From positions 4,401,501-4,465,500 of the forward strand of contig PHTZ01000001.1 in NCBI GenBank assembly GCA_002813285.1: 64,000 nucleotides of DNA. The letters are read 5' to 3'. This DNA is from Flavobacteriaceae bacterium MAR_2009_75. Lineage in GTDB: Bacteria > Bacteroidota > Bacteroidia > Flavobacteriales > Flavobacteriaceae. Position numbers and translations under genes: made by a program. The notes under the pieces were generated by a model. That model saw nothing but the letters and a program-made list of their open reading frames with translations. It did no database searches and was not told the DNA's origin. This document shows, piece by piece, positions 1 through 8,822 of the stretch (positions are counted from its first letter, which is position 1; every line of letters begins with the position of its first letter).

Positions 1-989
1 GCCTTCAGAAGGTCAGGTAGATGTTCGGTCGGGTTTTTAAAATTGAAATTGGTTTCAATAGGGTATAAAAGTTCGCCAATAGCTTTGCCGCCTTCGATTC
101 GTGACCAAGATGTATTAATTCCGTCGAAAATATCACTTTTATCTTTTGGTAGGTCACCTTTCAGCAACTCAATATATTCGTTTTCGGTGCCACGCTGTGA
201 TAAACGCCCAAAACCCTGGCAAAGGTGTTGACTACTCGCCAAAGCGGCAATTTCGTTATTGGAACTGCCCAAAATGGGGTAATACATGCCGATATCTAAG
301 TTTAGCATATTAGATTTATCGGCTTTTTGAAATTTTTCTTCGCTTCCATAGAACCACCAAGAAGTATTAAAAAATATTCTTTTTGGTTGCCAAAGGTTAG
401 TGTGTTCGAGTTGATCGGCATATGAATTTGCATCGTTGGCCAAATCAAAGGCTTCCATGCTTAACATAGCCGATGCAGTATGGTGGCCATGTGTGCTACC
501 GGGGCTTCGGTGGTCGAAACGATTTATAATCACATCGGGCTTGAATTTTCTTATGGCCCAAACAACATCACCTAGTACATCGTCTTTATTCCAAATTTCT
601 AGGGTTTCATCAGGGTGTTTTGAATAACCAAAATCGTTCGCCCTAGAAAAAAATTGCTCGCCACCATCTACTCGTCTCGCCGCCAAAAGTTCTTGGGTAC
701 GCAAAACACCTAATAATTCTCTTAATTCAGGGCCAATCAGGTTCTGGCCACCGTCACCCCTGGTAAGAGATAAATAGCCCGTTCTGGCCTTGACTTCGTT
801 CGATAGGTACGATATGAGCCTGGTATTCTCGTCATCGGGGTGTGCAGCTACATAAAGAGCCGTGCCAAGAAAGTTTAACTTCTGTAAAGAATGATAAATT
901 TCTGAGGATGAATATTGAACTGGAGCTTGTGAAAAGGCGATATTCTGAGAGAAAAGTATTCCGGTAACGAATACTAAGAGATAACGCAT
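1..989 (-). CDS. PIG-L family deacetylase, secreted (3' part beyond left edge)
   Basis: The gene reads leftward and leaves the window, so only the first 329 codons are visible. Residues 1-22 form a signal peptide ending near FSQA. The zinc-site motif AHPDDE lies at about 49-54 and a second histidine cluster (HGHH) at about 167-170, both typical of PIG-L/LmbE N-acetylglucosaminyl deacetylases. The family hydrolyses N-acetyl groups of sugars or sugar conjugates. The export signal suggests periplasmic work, unlike cytoplasmic BshB1 at 23 kb. Flavobacterial secreted members I know are much longer than the visible part, so a large C-terminal region is expected outside the window. A promoter-like CAAAGATA (TATCTTTG on the coding strand) sits 56 bp upstream of the ATG. 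The substrate is unknown. Confidence 0.85.
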   Translation of the reverse strand, partial: MRYLLVFVTGILFSQNIAFSQAPVQYSSSEIYHSLQKLNFLGTALYVAAHPDDENTRLISYLSNEVKARTGYLSLTRGDGGQNLIGPELRELLGVLRTQELLAARRVDGGEQFFSRANDFGYSKHPDETLEIWNKDDVLGDVVWAIRKFKPDVIINRFDHRSPGSTHGHHTASAMLSMEAFDLANDANSYADQLEHTNLWQPKRIFFNTSWWFYGSEEKFQKADKSNMLNLDIGMYYPILGSSNNEIAALASSQHLCQGFGRLSQRGTENEYIELLKGDLPKDKSDIFDGINTSWSRIEGGKAIGELLYPIETNFNFKNPTEHLPDLLK

Positions 990-1044
990 AGTGTTGGTTG
1001 TTTTTTTGATGTAACCCCTCATTTATTATGTTTGGGTATACAAC

Positions 1045-1052
1045 CAAAGATA
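1045..1052 (-). promoter_or_regulatory. Bacteroidota -7 element for the PIG-L gene
   Basis: On the minus strand this reads TATCTTTG, an exact match to TAnnTTTG. No TTG stands 19-21 bp upstream, so only the -7 half is supported. It would start transcription near 1041, about 50 nt ahead of the ATG at 989. Confidence 0.4.
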
Positions 1053-1137
1053 GAAAGTTTAAAGGGCTCAGAGACTTTTTTAGAACTTCTTTAACAAAAA
1101 TTCGATGAATCAAAATCTTCAGAGTAAACAAAACCTT

Positions 1138-1683
1138 TTAAGCTTCTTCAGAACCGTCAGGAGTACTTTCAAGATTATAGATTAGGGTGACGGCCTTTTG
1201 CATCATCAGGTTATTGGGGTAAACCAACAACTCACCATTTTCTTTGCGCAAACTTATGTGAAAAGCTTTTATATCTTCAATTAAATAAGGCTCTTCTGAT
1301 TCGATATCTTTGTCGAGAATTTTGACCCTGTCCCCAATTTTAAAGGGAAAGGAGAAAAACAAAATAACCCCTGCCGTAATATTGCTCAATATAGACCAGC
1401 TCGCAAAAAGGGCGACGCCAATAACCGCAAAAACAGAAGAAAAAACGAGGCCTACTTCTTTGAAGTTAACGCCCCAGATAAATGATACGGCCACTAGACC
1501 GATTAAGGTGAGCAATCCTGAAGCGTACTTTGTTATGAGTAGGGTTCTAGCTTCTACAATGTTGCTAATCTTACCCATTTTGTGAATGGCCTTATCACTA
1601 ACAAATTTTAAAATTAAGATTATGACCAAGGTAATTACCGTGGCTAAAATCTCGTGTTTGTAACTGCCAATAAAATCTTCCAT
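1138..1683 (-). CDS. Small MscS-family mechanosensitive channel
   Basis: A 181-residue protein with three hydrophobic segments (about 10-30, 48-72 and 75-108). The last is a Gly/Ala-rich helix followed by a beta-type domain with FKIGDRVKI, the usual MscS layout in which the third helix lines the pore and the beta domain sits in the cytoplasm. MscS proteins release solutes on hypo-osmotic shock. It is shorter than E. coli MscS (286 aa): the C-terminal alpha/beta domain is largely missing, and the protein ends soon after the beta domain. It starts 3 bp after the stop of the upstream lipoprotein gene, so it is very likely co-transcribed as the last gene of a leftward operon. Confidence 0.85.
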   Translation of the reverse strand: MEDFIGSYKHEILATVITLVIILILKFVSDKAIHKMGKISNIVEARTLLITKYASGLLTLIGLVAVSFIWGVNFKEVGLVFSSVFAVIGVALFASWSILSNITAGVILFFSFPFKIGDRVKILDKDIESEEPYLIEDIKAFHISLRKENGELLVYPNNLMMQKAVTLIYNLESTPDGSEEA

Positions 1684-1686
1684 AAA

Positions 1687-2631
1687 CTACAATCCTAAAC
1701 TATCGCGCAAAGATAAATCCTTATTTCCGTTTTGCTTCCAGTAAGGGGTTTTTATTGTATTGATTTTTGTTGCTGAAGATGTCAATTGTTTGGCGTTATC
1801 TCCAAAACCACTTGTAAAAGTTTCTGTCCAACTTTCTATAACGTACGGAAAGGTGCTTACGAAGGTAATTTTCAATGAACGTTGAAGTTCAGGATAATCA
1901 ATTTCATAAGAACTCATATCACCATTGGAGTTCAAGGTTAAAATAGCTTTGTAGGGTTTCAATTCTTTGTGTGATAGACGTATATACTCTAAAGAAGGAA
2001 TAACTTCAAACTCGCCCGATGGAAGGTTCTTTGGGTCAATTCTAATTTTGTTCCAAAGCTCATTCTCCAATATATTCTTTTTTAGAAACAATTCTTGGTC
2101 GGCCTCACTCTCAAAATAGGAATGCGACATCACTTGAAAACTGTCTCTATTGTTGAGCTGAGCATAAACTTGCCCACACCATTCTTGAGCAGAAAAAGAA
2201 ACCTTGATGGCGTGTTGATTGTCATGAACAGGATAAAATGAACTACTCATAATAGAGTAGGGGTAAATACCGGTCAAATATTCTTTGGTAGTGTTCAGTT
2301 TAAGTACCGGAATATTGTCAGGGTTCGATCCGTCAGCTTTTACTTGTTTGGCTGCAAGAAATGGTTCGGTCACATAGATAAGAACGGCTTTGCCGCCTCG
2401 TGTTTCACCATATCGGGCCTGCTGTAGATTATAAGACGTTATTTCAGCATCGCCAGCATACCAATATTCTTTAAAACTCTTTGACAGTGGCCTTTTTTGT
2501 TGTTCCCGTGGTTCTGAACTATTCTCGGTAATATCTATTTTTTCTTTATTCCCCTGTTCTTTACAGGCAGCAAGCGAAAAAATAACCAACAATAAAAAGG
2601 TAATCTTCTTTGTAAATAATAAGGTTCTCAT
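1687..2631 (-). CDS. Lipoprotein of unknown function
   Basis: A 314-residue protein with a clear lipoprotein signal: positively charged start, hydrophobic stretch and lipobox LAAC with Cys at residue 23. The open frame extends 59 codons further upstream to 2808, but that part overlaps maf and lacks a signal peptide, so ATG at 2631 is chosen. The rest is polar with mixed beta-type character and no motif I recognise. It lies between maf and an MscS channel in a leftward operon. Because the open frame runs back into maf, homologues could carry a wrong Maf label; nothing in the mature protein resembles Maf. Confidence 0.75.
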   Translation of the reverse strand: MRTLLFTKKITFLLLVIFSLAACKEQGNKEKIDITENSSEPREQQKRPLSKSFKEYWYAGDAEITSYNLQQARYGETRGGKAVLIYVTEPFLAAKQVKADGSNPDNIPVLKLNTTKEYLTGIYPYSIMSSSFYPVHDNQHAIKVSFSAQEWCGQVYAQLNNRDSFQVMSHSYFESEADQELFLKKNILENELWNKIRIDPKNLPSGEFEVIPSLEYIRLSHKELKPYKAILTLNSNGDMSSYEIDYPELQRSLKITFVSTFPYVIESWTETFTSGFGDNAKQLTSSATKINTIKTPYWKQNGNKDLSLRDSLGL

Positions 2632-2702
2632 GATATTATTTTTTAATTGATTAAAGGTTGCGCTTAATTTTTGTAAATCACCATTTAAACCTTCGGCAAC
2701 GG

Positions 2703-3290
2703 TTAACCGACCATTTCCAAAAGCGTCGAATAAACCAATTGCGTGGGCAGACCGACCACATTGGGGTACGACCCTCTTATTTCTTCGATTCCAATCAATC
2801 CTATCCATTCTTGAATACCATATGCACCGGCTTTATCGAAAGGTTGAAAGTTGGTGATATAATATTTGATTTCTTCTTCAGAAAGTTCTTTGAATTTAAC
2901 CTGAGTGGTCTGTCGTACGATTCTTTGGTCGTTTACGGTAGTAAAGCTTACAGAGGTAACCACCTCGTGCCAATCGTTAGACATGGTTCGCAACATATCA
3001 TAAGCCTCTTGCTCATCAGCGGCCTTGGCCAAAGATTTACCATTGTGCCAAACCACTGTATCTGAGGTGATAAGTATTTCTTTGGGAACAAGGCTATCTT
3101 TGAAAGCCGATGCTTTTAAAATGGCCAGAAAGTCTGAAATTTCACCGGCCTTTAGGTTTTTTGGGTACACTTCTTCAACACTCTTTAAACGAATTTCGAA
3201 TTTGAGCCCCATTTCCTTTAAGTATTGTTGTCTTCTAGGTGAGCCTGAACCAAGTATTAAGGTGTAACCGTTTAATTTATTGTTTAACAT
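2703..3290 (-). CDS. maf: Maf-family nucleoside triphosphate pyrophosphatase
   Basis: A 195-residue protein, the usual Maf length. The signature SGSPRR is at residues 15-20, SDTVV with the metal-binding Asp at 76-80, and the C-terminal AYGIQEW and GSYPNVVGLP motifs are present. Maf proteins hydrolyse dTTP/UTP or modified nucleotides to monophosphates and are linked to septum formation and house-cleaning of nucleotides. The start at 3290 is preferred to an in-frame ATG at 3314, because 3314 lies inside the upstream gene and the common N-terminus begins just before the LILGSGSPRR strand. It is the third gene of the leftward operon. Confidence 0.92.
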   Translation of the reverse strand: MLNNKLNGYTLILGSGSPRRQQYLKEMGLKFEIRLKSVEEVYPKNLKAGEISDFLAILKASAFKDSLVPKEILITSDTVVWHNGKSLAKAADEQEAYDMLRTMSNDWHEVVTSVSFTTVNDQRIVRQTTQVKFKELSEEEIKYYITNFQPFDKAGAYGIQEWIGLIGIEEIRGSYPNVVGLPTQLVYSTLLEMVG

Positions 3291-3297
3291 ATGAATA

Positions 3298-3825
3298 TTA
3301 ATCGTTTGAAGCACTGAAATTAGTCAGCCAATCTCCCTTAACCTTCAAGACTTGTTCGATAACATCTCGAACACAGCCCTCGCCACCATTTTTATGGGAC
3401 ACGTATTTCGAAATGGCTTTTACTTCGGGGACCGCATTTTGCGGGCATGTGGGTAAGGCCACAGTTTGCATTGGTGGTATATCGGGAATGTCGTCTCCCA
3501 TGTACAGCATGGTCTCCGGTGAGACCTCGTAAATATCCATATACTCCTCAAGGGCATCCATTTTATGATGGGCGCCAAGATAAATATCGGTAACCCCAAG
3601 TGCTTTTAACCTATTTCGGACCCCTTCGTTCGTTCCTCCGGAAATGATACATACCCGATACCCTTTTTGTAGTGCGGTCTTTAGGGCATAGCCATCTTTG
3701 ACGCTCATTTTTCGTAGCATTTCCCCCTCTGTAGTAATAATGAGGGTGCTATCTGTAAATACGCCATCAACATCAAAAACAAAAGTGTCGATTTCCTTTA
3801 AATATTCTTTATAACTTTTTTCCAT
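3298..3825 (-). CDS. kdsC: KdsC-type HAD phosphatase (KDO-8-phosphate phosphatase)
   Basis: A 175-residue HAD hydrolase without a large cap domain. Motif I DVDGV is at 18-22 with the nucleophile Asp18 and acid/base Asp20, motif II at SGG (62-64), and motif IV GDDIPD at 110-115. This is the C8 subfamily that includes KdsC (3-deoxy-D-manno-octulosonate 8-phosphate phosphatase), which acts in lipopolysaccharide core synthesis. Size and motifs fit tetrameric KdsC well. Related phosphatases for other nonulosonates share these motifs, so the substrate is inferred. The start overlaps the end of the DUF2520 gene by 17 bp, showing tight coupling. Confidence 0.85.
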   Translation of the reverse strand: MEKSYKEYLKEIDTFVFDVDGVFTDSTLIITTEGEMLRKMSVKDGYALKTALQKGYRVCIISGGTNEGVRNRLKALGVTDIYLGAHHKMDALEEYMDIYEVSPETMLYMGDDIPDIPPMQTVALPTCPQNAVPEVKAISKYVSHKNGGEGCVRDVIEQVLKVKGDWLTNFSASND

Positions 3826-4573
3826 AGGTGCTTTGTATCGATTGGCTCAGTAAATTATAGATTTCTTTGTCTTGTAAACTTCCCAATTGCTCCATATGCG
3901 AAATTAGGGTTTCTTGGTCTCCTCTTCGGGCAGGTCCGGTTTGCGCATTAAAAGGGGTCGTGCTCTTTAATTTTTGAACGGTTTCTTCTATCAGAGGCTT
4001 TAAGAGGTCAAAAGGAAGTTGATTTTCCTCACAGATTTTATTTCCTATATAAAATAAGTGGTTGGTGAAATTATTGACAAACACGGCAGAAAGGTGCAAT
4101 GTTTGTCGTTGTTCTGAATCTACTTCATGAACGCTCTCGGAAATTTCACTACCCAACTTTTTTAGTATTGTCATGTTTGATTTAGTACTGCCCTCGACAC
4201 AAACGGGTACCTTTCTAAAATCAATTTTTTGGTCTTTACTAAATGTTTGCAGGGGATAAAAAACACCGTAGGCCTTATGTTTAGAAAGCATTTCAATTGA
4301 ACTTGCTCCTGATGTATGAGCGACAAGCCCAGATTTGCTTTCAAGTTTTTGAGAAACAGCAGATATGGCGGAATCGCTTACTGCGACAACGTAAATATCG
4401 GCATCTTCAATCTCTGAAAAATCAGAAGTCGTTTTTTCCTCTATACCAAAGCTCGAAAGGGCTTTTTTGTTTCGACCGACCACTTGTATAATCTCAACAA
4501 TTTCAGCTTTGAAAAAAGCGTTGTACAAATGTTTGGCCACGTTACCAGTTCCAATAATACTTACTTTAAGCAT
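3809..4573 (-). CDS. Rossmann-like and DUF2520 domain protein
   Basis: A 254-residue protein with an N-terminal dinucleotide-binding fold (GTGNVA at 8-13) and a helical C-terminal domain of the DUF2520 type containing NNFTNHL. It resembles pyrroline-5-carboxylate reductase and F420-dependent NADP reductases in layout, so it is probably an NAD(P)-dependent oxidoreductase of unknown substrate. It is the first gene of the operon with kdsC and maf, an order I know to be common in Flavobacteriia. The divergent ccsBA gene begins 221 bp away. Confidence 0.85.
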   Translation of the reverse strand: MLKVSIIGTGNVAKHLYNAFFKAEIVEIIQVVGRNKKALSSFGIEEKTTSDFSEIEDADIYVVAVSDSAISAVSQKLESKSGLVAHTSGASSIEMLSKHKAYGVFYPLQTFSKDQKIDFRKVPVCVEGSTKSNMTILKKLGSEISESVHEVDSEQRQTLHLSAVFVNNFTNHLFYIGNKICEENQLPFDLLKPLIEETVQKLKSTTPFNAQTGPARRGDQETLISHMEQLGSLQDKEIYNLLSQSIQSTYGKKL

Positions 4574-4756
4574 GCTGCGAAATTAAGCATATATTTTTGT
4601 TCAGGATCTTATGAAAAGAGACGTTGCGAGCTTAAAAACCCAAAAAGTGAAATACAAATGAATTTTAAGATTATCGATGTAAATTTTTAAGAACAATTAA
4701 CAGTTTGAAGACCTCTTTAGCGCTGTCAATTATTATTCAAATCATAAAAAAGGGCG

Positions 4757-4764
4757 TATTTTTG
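4757..4764 (+). promoter_or_regulatory. -7 element for ccsBA
   Basis: TATTTTTG is an exact TAnnTTTG match 30 bp ahead of the ATG at 4795. There is no TTG 19-21 bp upstream. It lies inside the longer open frame that begins at 4705, which argues that translation starts at 4795. Confidence 0.45.
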
Positions 4765-4794
4765 CCTGCTGAAAACCAAATTCAGCCACGAATA

Positions 4795-7700
4795 ATGCAA
4801 AAGCTCAAAAATTTACTGTTTTCCACAAGATTGATGGCAATGCTTTTTATAGCATTTGCTGTTGCAATGGGCTTCGGTACCTTTATTGAAAGTAAATATA
4901 GTACCGAAACAGCAAGAATTTGGATCTATAATGCGTGGTGGTTCGAAGCCATAATGGTGTTTTTCGTTATAAATTTTATTGGCAATATTAAGCGATATCG
5001 ACTTTTAAGATGGGAAAAATGGCCGGTATTGGTTCTTCACCTTTCTTGGGTTTTGATTATTGTTGGTGCGTTCGTTACCCGATATATAAGTTACGAGGGC
5101 ATGATGCCTATTCGGGAAGGTGAGGCGGAAAAGGTTTTCTATTCAGATAAGACTTTTTTAACCGCCTATATAGATGGTAAAATTAATGGTGAACCGAAAA
5201 GAAAAACGTTACAGGAAGATTTGATCGTAACAGCCCAAGATATTAAAACGAATCTACCTTGGAACTCCGATTTTAATGGGCAACCGTTTACCATTTCTTA
5301 TGTAGATTTTATTGAAGGGGCTGAGGAAGGGCTGATTCCCGATGAAAACGGAAAAGAATATCTCAAAATAGTTGAGGCTGGTGACGGTCAACGTCATGAA
5401 CATTACTTAGAAAACGGTCAGGTGTCGAGTATTCATAATGTTCTTTTTAGCCTTAATAAAGAAACCGAAGGCGCTATTAATATTATTTCTACAAATGATG
5501 GTTTTCAATTAAAAACTCCTTTTGAGGGCAACTTTATGCGAATGGCTGACCAGTTTCAAGGCCAGGTGCTAAAAGATAGCATTCAGCCGCTTCAACTACG
5601 TTCGCTATATCAAATGGCAGGCATGCAATTTGTTATTCCTGACCCTATCGTGAAAGGTTCTTACGGAGTGGTCAAAGTTCCAAAAGAGAAAATTACAGAT
5701 GCCACCCTTGATGCTTTGATTGTAGAAATTTCTTCTAATGGTGAATCGGTTCAGAAAAAGTTATTGGGAGGTAAAGGCACCTCTGAGTTTTCTGAAAAGT
5801 TAAGTGTTGGTGGCTTAGAGTTTATGCTGAGCTATGGATCTAAGGTTTATGAGTTACCATTCAGTATAAAATTGAACGATTTTATTGCGGAAAAGTACCC
5901 TGGAACAGAGAAGGGATATTCTTCTTTTATGAGCAAGGTTACTGTTCAAGATGAACGATCGTTTGATTATGACATTTTTATGAATAATATTTTAGACCAT
6001 CAGGGGTATCGCTTTTTTCAATCAAGTTTTCACCCTGATGAAAAAGGAACTATTCTATCGGTCAATCACGATAAATGGGGTACTTGGATCACCTATTTGG
6101 GCTATTTTCTTCTGTATATAGGCTTGATGGGTATTATGTTCTTTGGGAAAACCCGTTTCAAAGATTTAGGTAAATCATTAGATAAATTAAAATCTAAGAA
6201 AGCAAAACTTACCACAGTTTTGCTAGTGGGGGTAGTGTTAAATTTATCTGCCCAACATTCTGCCGATGATGGCCATGACCACTCGAACGACTTGCCCACT
6301 TCGGCACAGATAGATTCGTTGATACGAACTACTATTGTTTCTGAAGAACACGCCGAAAAATTCGGAAAATTAGTGGTTCAAGACGAGGGTGGGCGTATGA
6401 AACCCCTTCATACTTTCTCTTCTGAATTACTACGTAAACTGAGTTTAAAAGATAAGTTTCATGATATGAACGCCGATCAGGTGTTCATTTCTATGATGCT
6501 CAACCCACCGGCTTGGTACAATGCTGAATTTTTGGCCATTGATAAAAAGGGAAAAAATGATAGCATTCGAAAAGTAATCGGAGTTCCAAAGGGACAGAAG
6601 TATGCCAAGGCTACCGATTTTTTTGATGCCACTGGAAATTATAAACTTGAACCTTATTTACGCGAGGCAACGGCCACCAATATACCTGATAAATTCGAAC
6701 AAGATTATAAAGATGCGAATATTAGGCTAAGTGTATTAGACCAGGCACTAAGTGGCAGAATTGTTAAGATATTTCCATTATTGAACGATGAGAATAATAA
6801 ATGGATATCAGCGGTAGAATTTCGTGGGGGCCAGTATCAAGTACACGATTCCCTCTATTCGAACTTCATAAAAAACTCGGTACCTTACTATTTAATGACC
6901 TTACGGAAGGCGATTACTACCAACGACTATACCGATGCCGACAAGCTGCTCGAAGCTTTTAAGCAAAATCAAAAAAACCATGGTAGCGAAGTTTTGCCCT
7001 CGGATACTAAAATTGATACGGAAGTCATTTATAACAAACTTGGTATTTTCAACCAACTATGGAGGCTATACCCCATAATTGGCCTGTTTTTCTTTTTCAT
7101 ATTGATATTTCAAATTTTTAAGGACCGTGCCATCTGGAGGGTCGGTAACTATTTCTTTAAGGGAACGATAATTATTTTGTTTCTCTGGCATACAGTCGGT
7201 TTAATTTTACGATGGTACATTTCTGGTCATGCTCCCTGGACGAATGCTTATGAGAGCATCCTTTATGTTTCTTGGGCAACCATGGGTATGGGGCTTCTTT
7301 TTACCAAAAAGAGTGATATGACTTTGGCGTCTTCGGCATTTGTTGCCGGTATGCTCTTGTGGATTGCACATCAAAATTGGGTGGATCCAGCAATTGGGAA
7401 TTTAGTACCTGTACTTGACAGTTATTGGCTAATGGTTCATGTAGCGGTTATTGTTGCCAGCTATGGTCCTTTGTTTGTAGGTGCCATATTGGGGTTTGTG
7501 AGTCTTCTACTTATGATTCTTACCACAAAAAAGAACAGGAAGCGTATGGAATTCAATATTCAAGAACTGACCATTATCAACGAATTGGCCATAACGGTCG
7601 GTCTTGTAATGCTTACTATCGGTAACTTTCTTGGAGGCCAATGGGCCAACGAAAGTTGGGGTCGATACTGGGGTTGGGATCCGAAAGAGACCTGGGCGCT

Positions 7701-7971
7701 TATTTCAATAATGGTCTATGCCTTTGTCATTCACACCCGATTGGTTCCCGGACTTAGAGGTAAATGGACATTCAATTTCTTTAGCCTTATTTCTATAGGT
7801 AGTATTATGATGACCTATTTCGGTGTAAACTACTATTTGGTAGGTCTGCATAGCTACGGCCAAAGTGGATCAGCAGCAATTACCCCCGACTATATCTGGT
7901 ATATTGCCTTGGGTATGTTGGTGATTGGGGCGCTTAGTTTTTGGCGATATAAGGTGAATTTCTCTAAATAA
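4795..7971 (+). CDS. ccsBA: Cytochrome c biogenesis protein CcsBA (ResB-CcsA fusion)
   Basis: A 1058-residue membrane protein joining a ResB/CcsB half and a CcsA half, as in other Bacteroidota. The N-terminal part has hydrophobic segments at about 10-30, 40-60 and 78-95, a long periplasmic domain and a segment near 430-450. A second soluble region follows, then the CcsA membrane domain from about 760. The tryptophan-rich heme-handling motif (WGRYWGWDPKETW, 955-967) is intact, and conserved histidines flank it. The protein carries heme across the membrane and attaches it to CXXCH apocytochromes (System II). The frame opens at 4705, but residues before 4795 are not typical and a promoter element lies there. 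It appears monocistronic. Confidence 0.93.
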   Translation: MQKLKNLLFSTRLMAMLFIAFAVAMGFGTFIESKYSTETARIWIYNAWWFEAIMVFFVINFIGNIKRYRLLRWEKWPVLVLHLSWVLIIVGAFVTRYISYEGMMPIREGEAEKVFYSDKTFLTAYIDGKINGEPKRKTLQEDLIVTAQDIKTNLPWNSDFNGQPFTISYVDFIEGAEEGLIPDENGKEYLKIVEAGDGQRHEHYLENGQVSSIHNVLFSLNKETEGAINIISTNDGFQLKTPFEGNFMRMADQFQGQVLKDSIQPLQLRSLYQMAGMQFVIPDPIVKGSYGVVKVPKEKITDATLDALIVEISSNGESVQKKLLGGKGTSEFSEKLSVGGLEFMLSYGSKVYELPFSIKLNDFIAEKYPGTEKGYSSFMSKVTVQDERSFDYDIFMNNILDHQGYRFFQSSFHPDEKGTILSVNHDKWGTWITYLGYFLLYIGLMGIMFFGKTRFKDLGKSLDKLKSKKAKLTTVLLVGVVLNLSAQHSADDGHDHSNDLPTSAQIDSLIRTTIVSEEHAEKFGKLVVQDEGGRMKPLHTFSSELLRKLSLKDKFHDMNADQVFISMMLNPPAWYNAEFLAIDKKGKNDSIRKVIGVPKGQKYAKATDFFDATGNYKLEPYLREATATNIPDKFEQDYKDANIRLSVLDQALSGRIVKIFPLLNDENNKWISAVEFRGGQYQVHDSLYSNFIKNSVPYYLMTLRKAITTNDYTDADKLLEAFKQNQKNHGSEVLPSDTKIDTEVIYNKLGIFNQLWRLYPIIGLFFFFILIFQIFKDRAIWRVGNYFFKGTIIILFLWHTVGLILRWYISGHAPWTNAYESILYVSWATMGMGLLFTKKSDMTLASSAFVAGMLLWIAHQNWVDPAIGNLVPVLDSYWLMVHVAVIVASYGPLFVGAILGFVSLLLMILTTKKNRKRMEFNIQELTIINELAITVGLVMLTIGNFLGGQWANESWGRYWGWDPKETWALISIMVYAFVIHTRLVPGLRGKWTFNFFSLISIGSIMMTYFGVNYYLVGLHSYGQSGSAAITPDYIWYIALGMLVIGALSFWRYKVNFSK

Positions 7972-8074
7972 TTAATTTGTTGCTGATAAATATGTAGTTA
8001 TTGTAGTCTTCTTTTGATGTTATGGTTGGTTTTAATTCTAAATTTTATAGATTTATCACCTACCAACCCAGCAG

Positions 8075-8641
8075 ATGAATATTAATAGTGACTCAGAACT
8101 ACTAAAAGGACTATACAAGGGAGAAGTTTCTTCCTTTAAGTCAATTTATGACAGGTATTTTGGAGCACTATATCAATATTCCTTTAATATTTTAAAGAAA
8201 AGAGCAGTCTGCGAAGACATAGTACAAGAAATTTTTATTTCTCTTTGGACTAGAAGAGAAAAGGCCACTATTAAGCAATTAAAGCCATATCTTTTTCAAG
8301 CTGTCAAACACCAAATTTTCAACCATTTTAGGGCAAATAAATTTACCCTAGAAGATTTGACAAGGTTGAATATTATTGATTTGTCAATGAATATTTCTAG
8401 AGACATTGAATTTGATGAGTTGGAGCAACTGGTGCGAAGTACTGTCGTTCGCTTGCCTAAACGTTGTAGGCATATTTTCATTCTCAGTCGTTATCAGCAT
8501 AAATCAAATAAGGAAATTGCCGAAGAGCTTGAAATTTCCGTTCAGGCTGTCAAAAATCAGATCTCGAAAGCACTTACCTTTTTAAAAGCGAACCTACAAT
8601 ATGAGGAAATCATGTTAGTGTTAATGTTATTTTACAGGTAA
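8075..8641 (+). CDS. ECF sigma-70 factor, Bacteroidota FecI-like type
   Basis: A 188-residue sigma factor with region 2 (about 20-90, including DRYFGALYQYSF and the VCEDIVQEIF stretch) and region 4 (about 125-178, with KSNKEIAEELEISVQAVKNQI as the helix-turn-helix). There is no region 1 or 3, as expected for ECF sigmas. FecR and an STN-bearing SusC follow on the same strand, so it very likely receives an outer-membrane signal through FecR and transcribes the downstream susC-susD-phoD-sulfatase genes. A 181-bp gap separates it from fecR; I see no full housekeeping promoter there. Confidence 0.92.
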   Translation: MNINSDSELLKGLYKGEVSSFKSIYDRYFGALYQYSFNILKKRAVCEDIVQEIFISLWTRREKATIKQLKPYLFQAVKHQIFNHFRANKFTLEDLTRLNIIDLSMNISRDIEFDELEQLVRSTVVRLPKRCRHIFILSRYQHKSNKEIAEELEISVQAVKNQISKALTFLKANLQYEEIMLVLMLFYR

Positions 8642-8822
8642 TCGGCTGCCCGTTAATTGAGATAAGCCTGCTAATACTTAAATTGCGAAAGCTTCATTCA
8701 GCATATATAATTCAATAGAAAACCTAAATTTTGTCTTTTTGATAAAAAAAAGAGTTTTCAACGTGTACCATCGTATTATTTTGGGTACTTAATTGTAGAC
8801 CCCTATTTTAATACAAACGGGA
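8642..8822. other. Intergenic gap between ECF sigma and fecR
   Basis: The 181-bp stretch is strongly AT-rich with no reading frame of note. It has TA/TTTG-like words but no exact TTG-N19-21-TAnnTTTG pair. A sigma-specific promoter for fecR could lie here, but its consensus cannot be derived from one site. Confidence 0.4.

Noticed and set aside
832-1131. Minus-strand frame of 99 codons between the MscS and PIG-L genes
   Set aside because: It overlaps the N-terminal coding part of the PIG-L gene in another frame and has no motif or signal of a real gene.
4705-4794. Longer N-terminus for CcsBA
   Set aside because: A promoter -7 element lies within it and the usual protein start is at 4795.
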